Shown: positions 1-8,707 of the stretch, piece after piece
How positions within the stretch are numbered: position 1 is the stretch's first letter
Layout: every line of letters begins with the position of its first letter
Assembly (NCBI GenBank): GCA_904066235.2
Contig: CAJFCV020000004.1
Span: 682,001-746,000 of the forward strand
Direction of reading: 5' to 3'
Source: Bursaphelenchus xylophilus
Lineage: Eukaryota; Nematoda; Chromadorea; Rhabditida; Aphelenchoididae
Length of the DNA: 64,000 nt
The notes under the pieces: generated by a model
Told to the model about the DNA's origin: nothing
Databases searched by the model: none
The model's input: only the letters and a program-made list of their open reading frames with translations
Made by a program: the position numbers and the translations under genes

Positions 1-470
1 AAACCTTCGCTTTTATTTATTCCCCCCCTCCTTTTGTGGTATTAATTATAAATACTTGAGAGGACCTCTTCCCATTTCTGATCCGGAAAACAAGGGGATC
101 AGAGTCAAATCCAATTTATATTTTCAACACAACTGAGAGATTTTAATTAATTTCCTATCGTGAAATTGATGGATCTTAATTTCGACGAAAAATTTGGAAA
201 AAACTGCCGGAAATCAATGGGAAAAGTGCCGTTTGAGGGGTGAAGGATGGCTGGGAAAATGATTTTTTTTTTCAAAAATCGTTCAAAAATTATAAAAAAA
301 TGTTGCACAGTGCAACGAAATATTCAGATTTTTTGGAAAAATAAAAAAAAATTATATAAAAATTCATATTTCTCACATAAATAATTTACCGAGATATGAC
401 GTATTTCTTGAATTTCGCATAATGTGATATATTGTACTGATTTATTGCCGAAACATCTCAGAGCTGAGTA
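1..470. other. AT-rich non-coding sequence with one isolated palindrome
   Basis: No ORF or exon is convincing here. One extended copy of the window's palindrome, GTTGCAC-A-GTGCAAC, lies at 302-316, far from the large arrays. Confidence 0.6.
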
Positions 471-472
471 TA

Positions 473-1725
473 TACAGGGTGCGCCAATAAAATCTGGACA
501 AAACTAAATTCCATATAGCCTTTTTCGGATGGCCTGAGAACGGAAACTTTTAGCACTTTTAGAAAGGATAACAACCGTGCTATACAGCAACGGTAATGAC
601 CAGGTCGATGCCTATTGCAAGACTGAAAAAATAATCAAAACTTTTTGGAGGTGCAGAAATTTTTTTTCCAGATGATGACTGGGATATTAATTCTGCCATT
701 ATTTCTGCTAATAGTCACTGACGTTCTTCAAATTTATTGTATATAAAGTACGTGCTGTTGTCTTTGTAACAGCCTACGGAAGCAGGGTTGGTGGCCGATC
801 TGGCGGCGCTGGTGGCGGAAACAAAAAAATACCCAAAAATTTGGATTTTTGTGTTTTTAAGGATCTCAACGCCAGATTATAGCTCGTGTTGCCCTAAAAT
901 TCCGTGATTACAGAGCGTATACATAGCCAAATTTTATAGTGTAAAAGAAAATCCGCACATACAAGGGGACCGTTTTTGCATAAATAAAAGTTCATGGGGG
1001 GAATTCAAGGCACGGTCATTCGGAACTTGAAACGTTTTGGCAGTTTGCAACAAGTATGAAAGGCCTTGAGCGTAAAAATCAACATAGAGTTGTATACTGG
1101 ATACATGCTGATGTAGCCAAATCATTTTTAGAAATATCTAGTCCAAGATCACTCGAATACCGAGCATATAGTAAATTATGCCACTACAGCCACTATTTCA
1201 TCCCCAGAGGCAGCAGATGGAAAAATCCTTTTTGAAAGGCGACTAGGCTGACTCTGGTTATCCTTGCAAAAGTAGTTCTGGTGCTTAACATGTTTGGAAT
1301 CACACAGGGAAACTTCTACATAAAAATCTTTGATTCAACGGAAGTTCTCGGGAAAAAGGGCCCGTTTTTAAGCCAACTTTGGCGAGCTGTAAAAAGCATA
1401 ATTCTCATAATGAGGCGAAATCAATTTCAGTGCATAAAAACCAACCGGAGCTCTATCAGAAAAAGTAAATTTCAATCCATAGCATAAAACGGTAAAGGTA
1501 GCGCAACCATTTTTTGACCAATTTGGGGTCCGTGTTTCAGGCGCCTTAGTTGTAAGCACTTATAATGGCAAAACAAGTGTCGTAGACGATTATTTTGTCT
1601 GAAACTTTAAAGATAGCTTCTTGGACGTATTACACGTATCCACAATCGCCCACTTTGTTCTCGTACTGTTACAGCCCGCAGGGCAAGCAAAAACATTAGT
1701 CCAGATTTTATTGGCGCACCCTGTA
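473..1725. mobile_element. mariner/Tc1-like element, decayed
   Basis: A 27-bp perfect terminal inverted repeat begins TACAGGGTGCGCCAATAAAA at 473 and ends at 1725. Both ends are flanked by a TA duplication (471-472 and 1726-1727). The length of 1253 bp is that of a full mariner-type transposon. The interior has only short broken ORFs on both strands, and I could not recognise a DDE/D transposase, so it is dead or non-autonomous. The family assignment rests on the TIR, the TA target site and the length. Confidence 0.8.
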
Positions 1726-1935
1726 TACGTTATTGGCCATGCTGAACAACTTTGTAATTGACCGGAAGTTTGTCAGGTTACTGCAACATACCGTAACGCC
1801 CATGCTCAATCAAAAAATCTCGATTTTCTCGATTTTTTTCAATATTTTTCTCGGATTTTTTTTTTTATTTTTGGAATCAGCATCAAATTCTGCATTGGAT
1901 AGGCTATATGCGCATCTCCAGATAGGGGTACAAAA

Positions 1936-2006
1936 ATGTCGTGGCGCAACCGGTAGTGGGTCGGACTACCATTCAAAAGGTCCCGGGTTCGAGTCCGGGT
2001 GGAAGC
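1936..2006 (+). tRNA. tRNA-like Pol III sequence (degenerate tRNA or SINE head)
   Basis: A good B box (GGTTCGAGTCC, 1986-1996) follows an A-box-like TGGCGCAACCGG (1942-1953) at tRNA-like distance. The T stem pairs at four of five positions. The sequence at the 5' side does not pair with the 3' TGGAAGC, so no acceptor stem forms, and the anticodon stem is imperfect. A tRNA pseudogene or the head of a tRNA-derived SINE is more likely than a working tRNA. Confidence 0.35.
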
Positions 2007-2203
2007 ATAAATGCTCAAACGCGCTGGGAATTGTTCCAAAACAGTTTTAATCTATTGGAACTGTGGTAAAAATAAATAATAATTAACATTTTTCCCTAAA
2101 AAGGCAAATGTGATCAGTTAAGACAAAAAAAGAATGATTTTCGTTGCGTTTATTACTCAAAATGCCAAGAACAAGTTCACAGTGTTGAAAAAAATTTCGT
2201 AGT

Positions 2204-3437
2204 TTAGAGGATAGCAGCCTCGGGCATTTCCGTGATTCCAATGGTGTTATTTCCGCGGTAAACACGGAAGTAGCCCTGTTCTCCATACCCGTCCCCCCAT
2301 GAATTCTTGACAATCCAGTATGGAACGTCCTTCTCCACTCCGTAGCCAACCACCAGAACAGCATGACTAAGATGCCACTCTTGATGTTCGACCGAAATAA
2401 TACCGCCATTGTAGAATTGAACGAAACGTCCGTCAATCGCTGAAAAGGTAAAAAATCTTGGTTGTGGAAATATATATATCTATTATATATATGTATATAT
2501 ATATAATATATAACCTACCAACAGTGACAGGCCCAATGCTGTAGACGGCCTTCTGCAACTCAACATCGCTGAATCTTGTGATGTTCTTGACACTAGTCAA
2601 CGTAGCTACTTTTGGCTCTTTCTGGCATGCTCCCATGTTGTGCCATTCAGGATCGTATGGCCAATGTTTTTCATCAGTGATTCCATTGTCGATTACGTAT
2701 CGAAATACCCCATCCAACAAGCCTCCTTGACAGCCTCCATAATCTCCGTACTTGGGGTTGTTGTAGGTGCATTCCAGAATCTGTTCTATGCTCAAGTCGA
2801 GACTTTTGTTTCTCTTGATCCGCCACTGACTTTCGATGGCGCCGACAGTGCCAAAGGCGAAGCAGGCTCCACAATCGCCTTGGTTCTTGACGCTGGAGAC
2901 TCCGTTCAATTTCCGCCAATCATGTCCTTTCGGCAGATCTTCTTCGGATATATCCAGTTGAAGAAAGTCTAAAACATTATGATCACTGATGGCTTTGTTA
3001 TGTTATGCTTGCCTTGTTCTTCGTCCTCATTTCTTGCTGGGACTTTAAGGTTGGCGATTCGACCGAATTCTTCCTCGGAAAGATCCGCCATTTTGGTCAA
3101 TCCGAATTGGGCGGTTGGACTTTGCTTTTGTAACTCAGCGATTCTCTTCAACGATTTCTCGATGATTTCAAATCGTTGGGCAACTTCTTGCTCATCCTTG
3201 TATTCCCGCTCGAACCTGAAAGTACCAATTCAGACTCATCCAATTTCTCTGAGCCTACTTGACAATGAAGTCGGTGAACTGGCCGTAGACGTCCTCCTTT
3301 CCTTCTCCCAAGCCCCTTCGCATTTCAGCGGCCATTTTCAGGGTTCTTTCGACACCAGCGGAGACTTTCAAGTTATCCACAAGAACATAGCCAAAGGCAG
3401 AAATTGCCAGAAGGCAAGGTAGAAGAAGGAACTTCAT
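2204..3437 (-). CDS. Papain-family cysteine protease (cathepsin L-like), secreted proenzyme
   Basis: Four exons: 3259-3437, 3013-3215, 2519-2968 and 2204-2439, giving 355 residues with consistent phases. It begins with a signal peptide (MKFLLLPCLLAISAFG). An I29-type inhibitory propeptide follows (about residues 40-125, with FGLTKMADLSEEEF). The C1A catalytic domain then starts near LPKGHDWR. Catalytic residues are visible: oxyanion Gln157 (KNQGDCGACFAFG), Cys163, His303 (LSHAVLVVGYG) and Asn323 (VKNSWG). The usual Trp after the catalytic Cys (CGSCWAFS in the family) is Phe here. The second intron uses a GC donor (GCAAGC) and is needed to keep frame; the third contains a TA microsatellite. 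The likely role is lysosomal or secreted gut proteolysis. A TATA-like box lies about 35 bp upstream of the ATG, and TTATCGATAA, resembling a gut GATA site, overlaps the start region. A decayed relative lies upstream in opposite orientation. Confidence 0.93.
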
Positions 3438-3470
3438 TATCGATAAAGTGAGGATTCAGACCGCGCTGGG

Positions 3471-3480
3471 GCTTATATAG
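3471..3480 (-). promoter_or_regulatory. TATA-like promoter element of the cysteine protease gene
   Basis: On the minus strand CTATATAAGC lies 34-43 bp upstream of the protease ATG. TTATCGATAA, which contains GATA-type sites in both orientations, lies immediately 5' of the ATG (about 3437-3447). Both suggest a compact promoter. GATA sites are typical of intestinal genes in nematodes, which is an inference here. Confidence 0.5.
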
Positions 3481-3481
3481 T

Positions 3482-3760
3482 TTATTGTGGCCTTTGCAAT
3501 TGATCTCTGACATTTCAAACGCATTCAGAAAATAAGATTTCATTGGAGTTGCAAGATGACCGGAATTGAAACGGAAATCGCGGCATTGTTAATGTTAACC
3601 TCCGGCAACAAATTCCATTGACAGTAATGAGGTTCCGGTCCAGCTCAACTTCCAATAATTATGGCATTTTGTTTTTCCATTGCAGTCGGAAGGTGAGTAA
3701 TCAACCGTAAAGGGCAGTGAGAACTAAACAAACCCTCAGCGCCTCCACAATTATCTTTAG
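3482..3760. other. Intergenic region between protease gene and its pseudogene copy
   Basis: Probable upstream region of the protease gene. I see no further gene or repeat. Confidence 0.4.
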
Positions 3761-3764
3761 GAGT

Positions 3765-4130
3765 CAAGATTGGAAAATGGCCGCTGGAATGCGACAGAGC
3801 TTGAAAGAAGGACAGGCGGATGTCTACATTGTACACCCGGTTCACCGATTTCATTGTGAAGCAAGCTAACGGTAAATTAGTAGAAACTTAATTGTGACTT
3901 TTAGGTCCTTGCCAGATAAGTTTAATTGCCCAGTTTAGATCGCCTAAAATGGTCGATCCCTTTGAAAAAAAACTCGGTCGTACAGCCGATTTCACCAAGG
4001 ACGTGCGATTGATTGATTTTGGATTGATTGCCCGTTGTATGGAGGCCCGGGGAATGCAGTAGCGTATACTGCATTAAATATGGCTGATCAAGAGAAACAA
4101 AAGCCTCGACTTATTAATTGTGGAGTGGCC
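3765..4130 (+). pseudogene. Cathepsin-like pseudogene fragment, opposite strand to the intact gene
   Basis: Near 3775-3865 the plus strand reads KMAAGMRQSLKEGQADVY and then, after a frameshift, FTDFIVK. This matches MAAEMRRGLGEGKEDVY and GQFTDFIVK of the first exon of the intact protease. Near 4080-4115 it reads ADQEKQKPRL, and the DNA (GATCAAGAGAAACAAAAG) is nearly identical to exon 3 of the intact gene. The catalytic regions are not recognisable between or after these pieces. It is therefore a broken, internally deleted relative arranged head to head with the gene. Confidence 0.72.
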
Positions 4131-4467
4131 ATAAAATTCAAAAAAATTATTCCCCAATTACCCACTTTCCCAAATCTCTTTCTCGCAAATAGTCTAGGTT
4201 CCAAACAAAACCTCAAAAATCGATTTATGCTGTTTGGAGCCTCAAAAGCCCCCACAATTCTCACAGAAATTAGCATAAACCAACTCATATAAAAGCTATG
4301 TCTCGTCACCAATTAGGGGATTAATCTCATTTATCTTTCTTCGTGTGCGGTGGTCTCAATAAACCTAATCCTAAATCTTGTGTCTACTAGCTTCTACCTA
4401 TCTACGTTTCATCATACACCACATATGCCATAAACTTCAGAAAACAGCGACAAATATTATATTGTGA
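4131..4467. other. Non-coding sequence after the protease pseudogene
   Basis: No homology-bearing ORF is seen. Possible polyadenylation-like AATAAA occurs near 4357 (plus). Confidence 0.35.
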
Positions 4468-4839
4468 CTATAACTTAAAAACTTTGATGTAAAATAGTAT
4501 GAACAAGTAAGCGATTAAACTTGCGATAGGGAAAGGAAAAGTGTGGTAGTTGGTCAGTCCCTCCAGAGTCGTTGTTGGATTGAGGCGAGCTTTGTTATCG
4601 TCCACACAGGCCAAAATCACTTGTCCTCTCTTCGCCCTACTCATCCCCATTAGCAGTCTCCTCACATCTGGATAACAAAGCCATTCTAAATCAGATTGTA
4701 GAATGAATCCTTCGCCTCTGGTTCTGACAAAGATCACGAACTCCGTTTCCAGGCTGATGCTTCTGTCGAAAGTGTAGCACTTGTGGGCATGACCACAAGT
4801 GGCTCTTGGGCATATAACATCTATCGGCACAGATGACAA
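4468..4839 (-). CDS. Fragment resembling the C-terminal motifs of a superfamily 1 (UPF1-like) helicase
   Basis: The translation has ETEFVIFVRTRGEGF, then about 12 residues later DVRRLLMGMSRAKRGQVIL. In UPF1-like SF1 helicases the corresponding motifs V/VI read roughly 'D.VI.S.VR...' and 'DPRRLNVALTRAKRG.iI.G', so the spacing and key residues (RR-L, SRAKRG) agree. The N-terminal helicase core with the Walker motifs is not visible upstream, and the C-terminus becomes hydrophobic. A possible small upstream exon begins MSLSWKLEVATQPTQTAF near 4970 with a good GTAAGT donor, but its phase does not join cleanly. Probably a partial or decayed gene, perhaps carried with the neighbouring rearranged block. 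Confidence 0.4.
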   Translation of the reverse strand: MSSVPIDVICPRATCGHAHKCYTFDRSISLETEFVIFVRTRGEGFILQSDLEWLCYPDVRRLLMGMSRAKRGQVILACVDDNKARLNPTTTLEGLTNYHTFPFPIASLIAYLFILFYIKVFKL

Positions 4840-5045
4840 CCGAAGGATGCGTTATTTTTTTACTAGTTTGTCAGTAGAATCGATATAAGAGTTATAAAAA
4901 TGGTAGACTTACCGAAAGGCCGTTTGAGTGGGTTGCGTTGCAACTTCCAATTTCCAAGAGAGAGACATTGTGTTTTTCTGCTTTATCAATATCAATAGTA
5001 GAATATACAATTTATAAAAATGGCAGACTTACGCCGTCACTCTTT

Positions 5046-5641
5046 CATTTTGATTGGTTCTGTTCCAATGTCCTCAAGCGTCACATTGTGCCGATGACGC
5101 ACGTGCTTCATTAGGTTTTTACTGGTGGCGTACACCTTCTTACAAATTTGTAAAACTACATTTTAAAAACGAATTGTCAAACATTTACATGTCTCGAATG
5201 TGTATACACTCTTCCGGCATAGAGGGCATCGGTGACCCAAAATATATTTTGCCATGCTTTTTGTCGATAGCATAGCGGTTGGCGGACGGCATTTTGTGGC
5301 AACTGCACAGGTGAGGGCTGCACTGGTGTGGGGGGGGGGGATTTGAGTGTCTTAGCATAGTAGGCAAAATGTAGCTTTTACCTACTTTTAGGTGGGCGAA
5401 CGGTTTACTACGCCTACATACGCGGTTTTTTTTGTACTAAACTCACGACCATTTTGTAGGCTAAAGAATGACTTAGAACACTTACTTCAGTCATGTCCAG
5501 GTAAAACAAGCACATGTTTAACACGTCCGCCACGTAATCTGGAAACTTCGGATGCGCTGTGGTGACGGCCTGTTCAAAAGTCATTGTCATTGGCCATGGA
5601 TTGTTGTACTGGACGTGGAGAGCTAGTAAAAGGGTTGGTTG
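5046..5641 (-). pseudogene. Exons of an unrecognised zinc-finger-like gene, probably decayed
   Basis: Exon 5486-5641 (acceptor TGTGTAG, donor GTAAGT) reads in one open frame and includes FEQAVTTAHPKFPDYVADVL and NMCLFYLDMTE. It joins in phase to 5189-5322, which reads CSPHLCSCHKMPSANRYAID and then KKHGKIYFGSPMPSMPEECI. Further on, about 5046-5154 encodes ICKKVYATSKNLMKHVRHRH, the second half of a C2H2 finger with spacing C-x12-H-x4-H. The first Cys of the finger pair appears as Leu, and the frame cannot be joined to the upstream exon without a stop. This points to a recently decayed gene. It ends next to the rearrangement junction at 5663, so its 5' part may have been moved or lost. Function unknown. 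Confidence 0.42.
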
Positions 5642-5662
5642 CTACACAATCACTTGTTTCGC

Positions 5663-5714
5663 GCCTTCTGGCAGGGTGTTGCCGGGCTCGGGGGCGCTCA
5701 TAGATTCGAAATCT
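5663..5714 (-). repeat. Inverted duplicate of the FoxQ2 start region (52 bp)
   Basis: Reverse complement of 7728-7779 with no visible mismatch. It contains the FoxQ2 ATG and its first 13 codons. The flanks on both sides are unrelated to the forkhead gene. Confidence 0.9.
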
Positions 5715-7539
5715 TACTTTTTTTGGGTGTTCTATATTCGCGCAACGGCTCGGCGGTAAACTGCAAAAGACAATTCATTTGAAAAAATAAGTAGGTGAAA
5801 ACGTCTTCCAGCCTGCATATACATAGGAAGCAAGGTATTTTGAAAAAAAATAAGTAGGTGAAAACGTCTTTCAGCCTGCATATACATAGGAAGGAAGGTA
5901 TTTTGAAAGAAAAAATAAGTAGGCGAAAACGTCTTTCAACCTGCATATATTTTCGGGAGTCGCGCTCCGCGCAGCGGGCCGCCCCCTCCCCCCTTTTTTG
6001 TTCGTATTTTGACAATAACAGTAAAATTTAATGGTGGTGCAATGGGTTTACGTGGCAATGAGGCAAATTGAAATGATACAATAAAATGCCTATGCCTAAC
6101 AGCCTGCTTTTGCGGCGGAAACAGTTTGAGGGGGAAAGTCAAAACATAAGTAGGGAAAAAGTGTTTCCAGCCTGCTTACCTTCCGTAACATTAAAGATGT
6201 TTCCGTCATTTCCAACCTTGTGCCGGCCGCCTTTCTCAGCTCGACGTATGAGTGACTTCGGATGAATGGTTTACATCGGAGCTCAATTCCGATGCCAGTC
6301 CGGGTCAGTTGAAACGCGTGATGCGAGAAGATGTTGTTGGGAATCGCAGGGACAGATTCGGATGCTTCTCGGAACGCCCACAGAGGAATGGTATCCATGA
6401 TTGTAGAGACACCACAGCTCTTCACAACGTCCTTCATTTGATGCGTTGTTGTAATGTCCGTGCTGTTCAGTTTCTCACGGACCACCGAGAATCTTCGATC
6501 GAGCTGAAAACATTTCTAGTCAAAGTAACGAACTGCATGCCTACCTCGTTATGAGTATGGCCTACCGCCAAATAAAACAAAGTCACTGTTGAAAGCTCGG
6601 GGATGGCGAGCATCATCATCAAAATTCCATACAAAATCGTCTTAGACTTATTCGATGGAGCGTTATCCAAATTTACGATTATATTCGGCGGAAGCACATC
6701 GAGGTTTGAAAGGGTCACCAAAAGAAGGCTCAAGATGTGGTCGGCCCCAGTTGAAGACGGCAGAAGGTATGCGTCCAGATATCCCATCGTGTCCTGCAAG
6801 AACTGGTACGGTTCCACTGAAATAAAAAAAAATATAAGAAGGCTAACAGCGATATAGCATACAATTTTTGTATACCTTACCTTCCCTTCGCCTACAAACT
6901 ATAGCCATGTGCAGTTGGTATGGCATTCGAGAGTGGAGCGCCGACAAGTTCTTGGCGTTTTTTCCATGTAACAATGGAAGAGCAGTTGCCTCCTTCGACA
7001 TTGCATCCATCTTGATCAAAACGGAGTGATTAGGCCTACAAACGGATACCACTTCTTCCGATGCAATGTAGTCTCTGTCCAAGCCCACGTTCCGCAGATG
7101 ACCTGCCAGCAGTTCGCCATTTGTGTACCGCCGTCCATCGATTATGTTTACATCCTCTCGATCATTTCCAAGTGCAACACAACGGTTGCATTTCGTGAGT
7201 GTATTTCCTCTCCGGAATTTCAATCCAAGTGGACCCCTGGACACCTTGGACAGCAATCGCTTTGTAGTTCTGGATCCGATCTTTTGTGGAAACGACAACT
7301 TTCCAGCAGGGTCTGCCACCAGCATAGCTTCTTGAACATACCGGGCATGCGACAAGTGGGCCGGCGCCATCAGCACATCTGTCCGCGTGGGGTCGTAATC
7401 GGCTCGGTCCAAAGTCATGGCCATGAGCAAATAAAAACGGGCCTTCGACAGTGCATGATTTCGACGCACCACCATGGAACACCCATCCAGTGCGAAAAAC
7501 GAGCTTCCAGTCCGGATAGAGTCCAGCAAAGACTGAGCT
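5698..7539 (-). CDS. DUF7869-type gene, 5' incomplete and with a chimeric 3' exon
   Basis: Exons: 6881-7539, 6545-6816, 6180-6503 and a last exon 5698-5760, all phase-consistent. The first has a CNRC zinc-knuckle-like motif and HLRNVGLDRDYIASEEVVSV. The second and third together give LDNAPSNKSKTILYGILMMM and VGHTHNE-LDRRFSVV. These match the signature of DUF7869 proteins (a hydrophobic strand, then DN...NK, then VGHTH..iD..FS), a family common among repetitive, transposon-like animal genes. Splicing of a 37-nt intron is needed to complete VGHTHNELDRRFS. Upstream of 7539 there is a good acceptor but no further exon before the FoxQ2 junction at 7728, so the N-terminus is missing. The last exon (FTAEPLREYRTPKKSKISNL then TGA) shares its intron and first codons with the plus-strand exon at 8691. 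See that entry for the likely true C-terminus. Confidence 0.68.
5733..6016 (-). repeat. Inverted duplication arm A (left copy)
   Basis: Reverse complement of 8448-8707 with very few differences, including one 9-bp indel. It contains three tandem ~58-bp units with TATGCAGGCTGAAAGACG and ends with an intron acceptor plus the first codons of an exon (FTAEPL). The high identity suggests a recent event. Confidence 0.9.
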
Positions 7540-7727
7540 CTAAAAACACATGTTTCCGCATTTTTTAAAACTTTTTGTAAAAATATGCGGTTAGGCCAAT
7601 CGGCCTACCAAAAAAATCAGAAAAATTCCCCCAAGTTTTTTATAAGTCCAGAGAATAGAGAATTTTATAAGTTTTTGTAAAGGTATGCAGTTAGGCTAAC
7701 CGGCCTACCAAAAAAATCTGAAAAATT

Positions 7728-7779
7728 AGATTTCGAATCTATGAGCGCCCCCGAGCCCGGCAACACCCTGCCAGAAGGC
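7728..7779 (+). repeat. FoxQ2 start region, partner of the 52-bp inverted duplicate
   Basis: Identical in inverse orientation to 5663-5714. This copy continues into a full forkhead gene, so it is probably the parent sequence. Similar short sequences with GGCCTACCAAAAAAATC occur upstream at about 7600 and 7700. Confidence 0.88.
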
Positions 7780-8325
7780 AAATTCCCTTCTTTCTACCTG
7801 CAAAGTCTTCTTCCACCTGATGCTACAGCATCCCCACCCTCGAAAAGTGATCTCAAACCTCCTTATTCCTATATTGGTCTTATTTCTATGGCCATTCTGA
7901 GCAATCCGGAGAGGAAAATGCTTTTATCCCAGATTTACAATTGGATCGCCATGGAATACCCGTATTTTAGGTGAGGAAATATTGATGGTGAATATAAAAT
8001 ACGATTCAGAAGTCGGGGAAATGGATGGAAAAATTCGGTGACACACAATCTCTCGCTAAACGAATGCTTTATTAAAGCTGGGAGAGCAGCCAATGGAAAG
8101 GGACATTTTTGGACAATCCATCCGGCCAATTTGGCCGACTTTTTGAAGGGCGATTATCGAAGAAGGAAGATCAAGTGCCATCATCAGCATCTCCCTCTCC
8201 TCGATCCTATACCAAATAATTTTTTCTGTAATCCTCTTGCTTTCCAACTTCTGTTCCAACTGTTGTTGAATCAAGAATTACAATTTAGCCAAACAACTTT
8301 AAATCCCAGCTTCGGAACCCAATAA
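7741..8325 (+). CDS. Forkhead transcription factor, FoxQ2-type
   Basis: Two exons (7741-7970 and 8010-8325) with a 39-nt intron give 181 residues. The forkhead domain starts [20 protein letters not shown] (about residues 40-60) and crosses the intron at [19 protein letters not shown]. It continues [20 protein letters not shown] and [19 protein letters not shown]. The [10 protein letters not shown] and KGD[FY]RRRK elements favour the FoxQ2 class. Recognition helix H3 reads [10 protein letters not shown] where most family members have NSVRHNLSLN, so one usually conserved Arg is Thr. The C-terminal tail is short and hydrophobic/Gln-rich, with no other domain. It should be a nuclear DNA-binding regulator. 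The gene sits between the two halves of a split DUF7869 gene, and its first 39 coding bases are duplicated in inverse orientation 2 kb away. Confidence 0.88.
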
Positions 8326-8447
8326 TCTTTTTAATTTTGTTTCAAAATTTGCCCCGACCCAGATTTAATCAGCAAAATGAGTAGTTATACAAATAAATTG
8401 ACATCAACTTAGCTATTTTATCTGTAAATACGTTCATATGACGTAAC

Positions 8448-8707
8448 TCAAAATACGAAAAAAAGGGGGGAGGGGGCGGCCCGAGCGCGACTCCCGAAAA
8501 TATATGCAGGCTGAAAGACGTTTTCGCCTACTTATTTTTTCTTTCAAAATACCTTCCTTCCTATGTATATGCAGGCTGAAAGACGTTTTCACCTACTTAT
8601 TTTTTTTCAAAATACCTTGCTTCCTATGTATATGCAGGCTGGAAGACGTTTTCACCTACTTATTTTTTTCAAATGAATTGTCTTTTGCAGTTTACCGCCG
8701 AGCCGTT
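8448..8707 (+). repeat. Inverted duplication arm A (right copy)
   Basis: Partner of 5733-6016. It lies just 3' of FoxQ2 and runs into the exon starting at 8691. Its three internal ~58-bp units are in the same order as in the other arm. Confidence 0.9.

Noticed and set aside
934..1559. Short ORFs inside the first mariner-like element as transposase
   Set aside because: No DDE/D motif or helix-turn-helix could be recognised in any frame.
2979..3422. 147-residue plus-strand ORF
   Set aside because: Antisense shadow of the protease propeptide exons.
5185..5290. Alternative zinc-finger frame reading HRCPLCRKSVYTFET
   Set aside because: It overlaps the phase-compatible frame (KKHGKIYFGSPMPSMPEE) that joins to the upstream exon. 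A C-x2-C pair alone is weak evidence.
7026..7568. 180-residue plus-strand ORF
   Set aside because: Antisense shadow of the DUF7869 exon; no family features.
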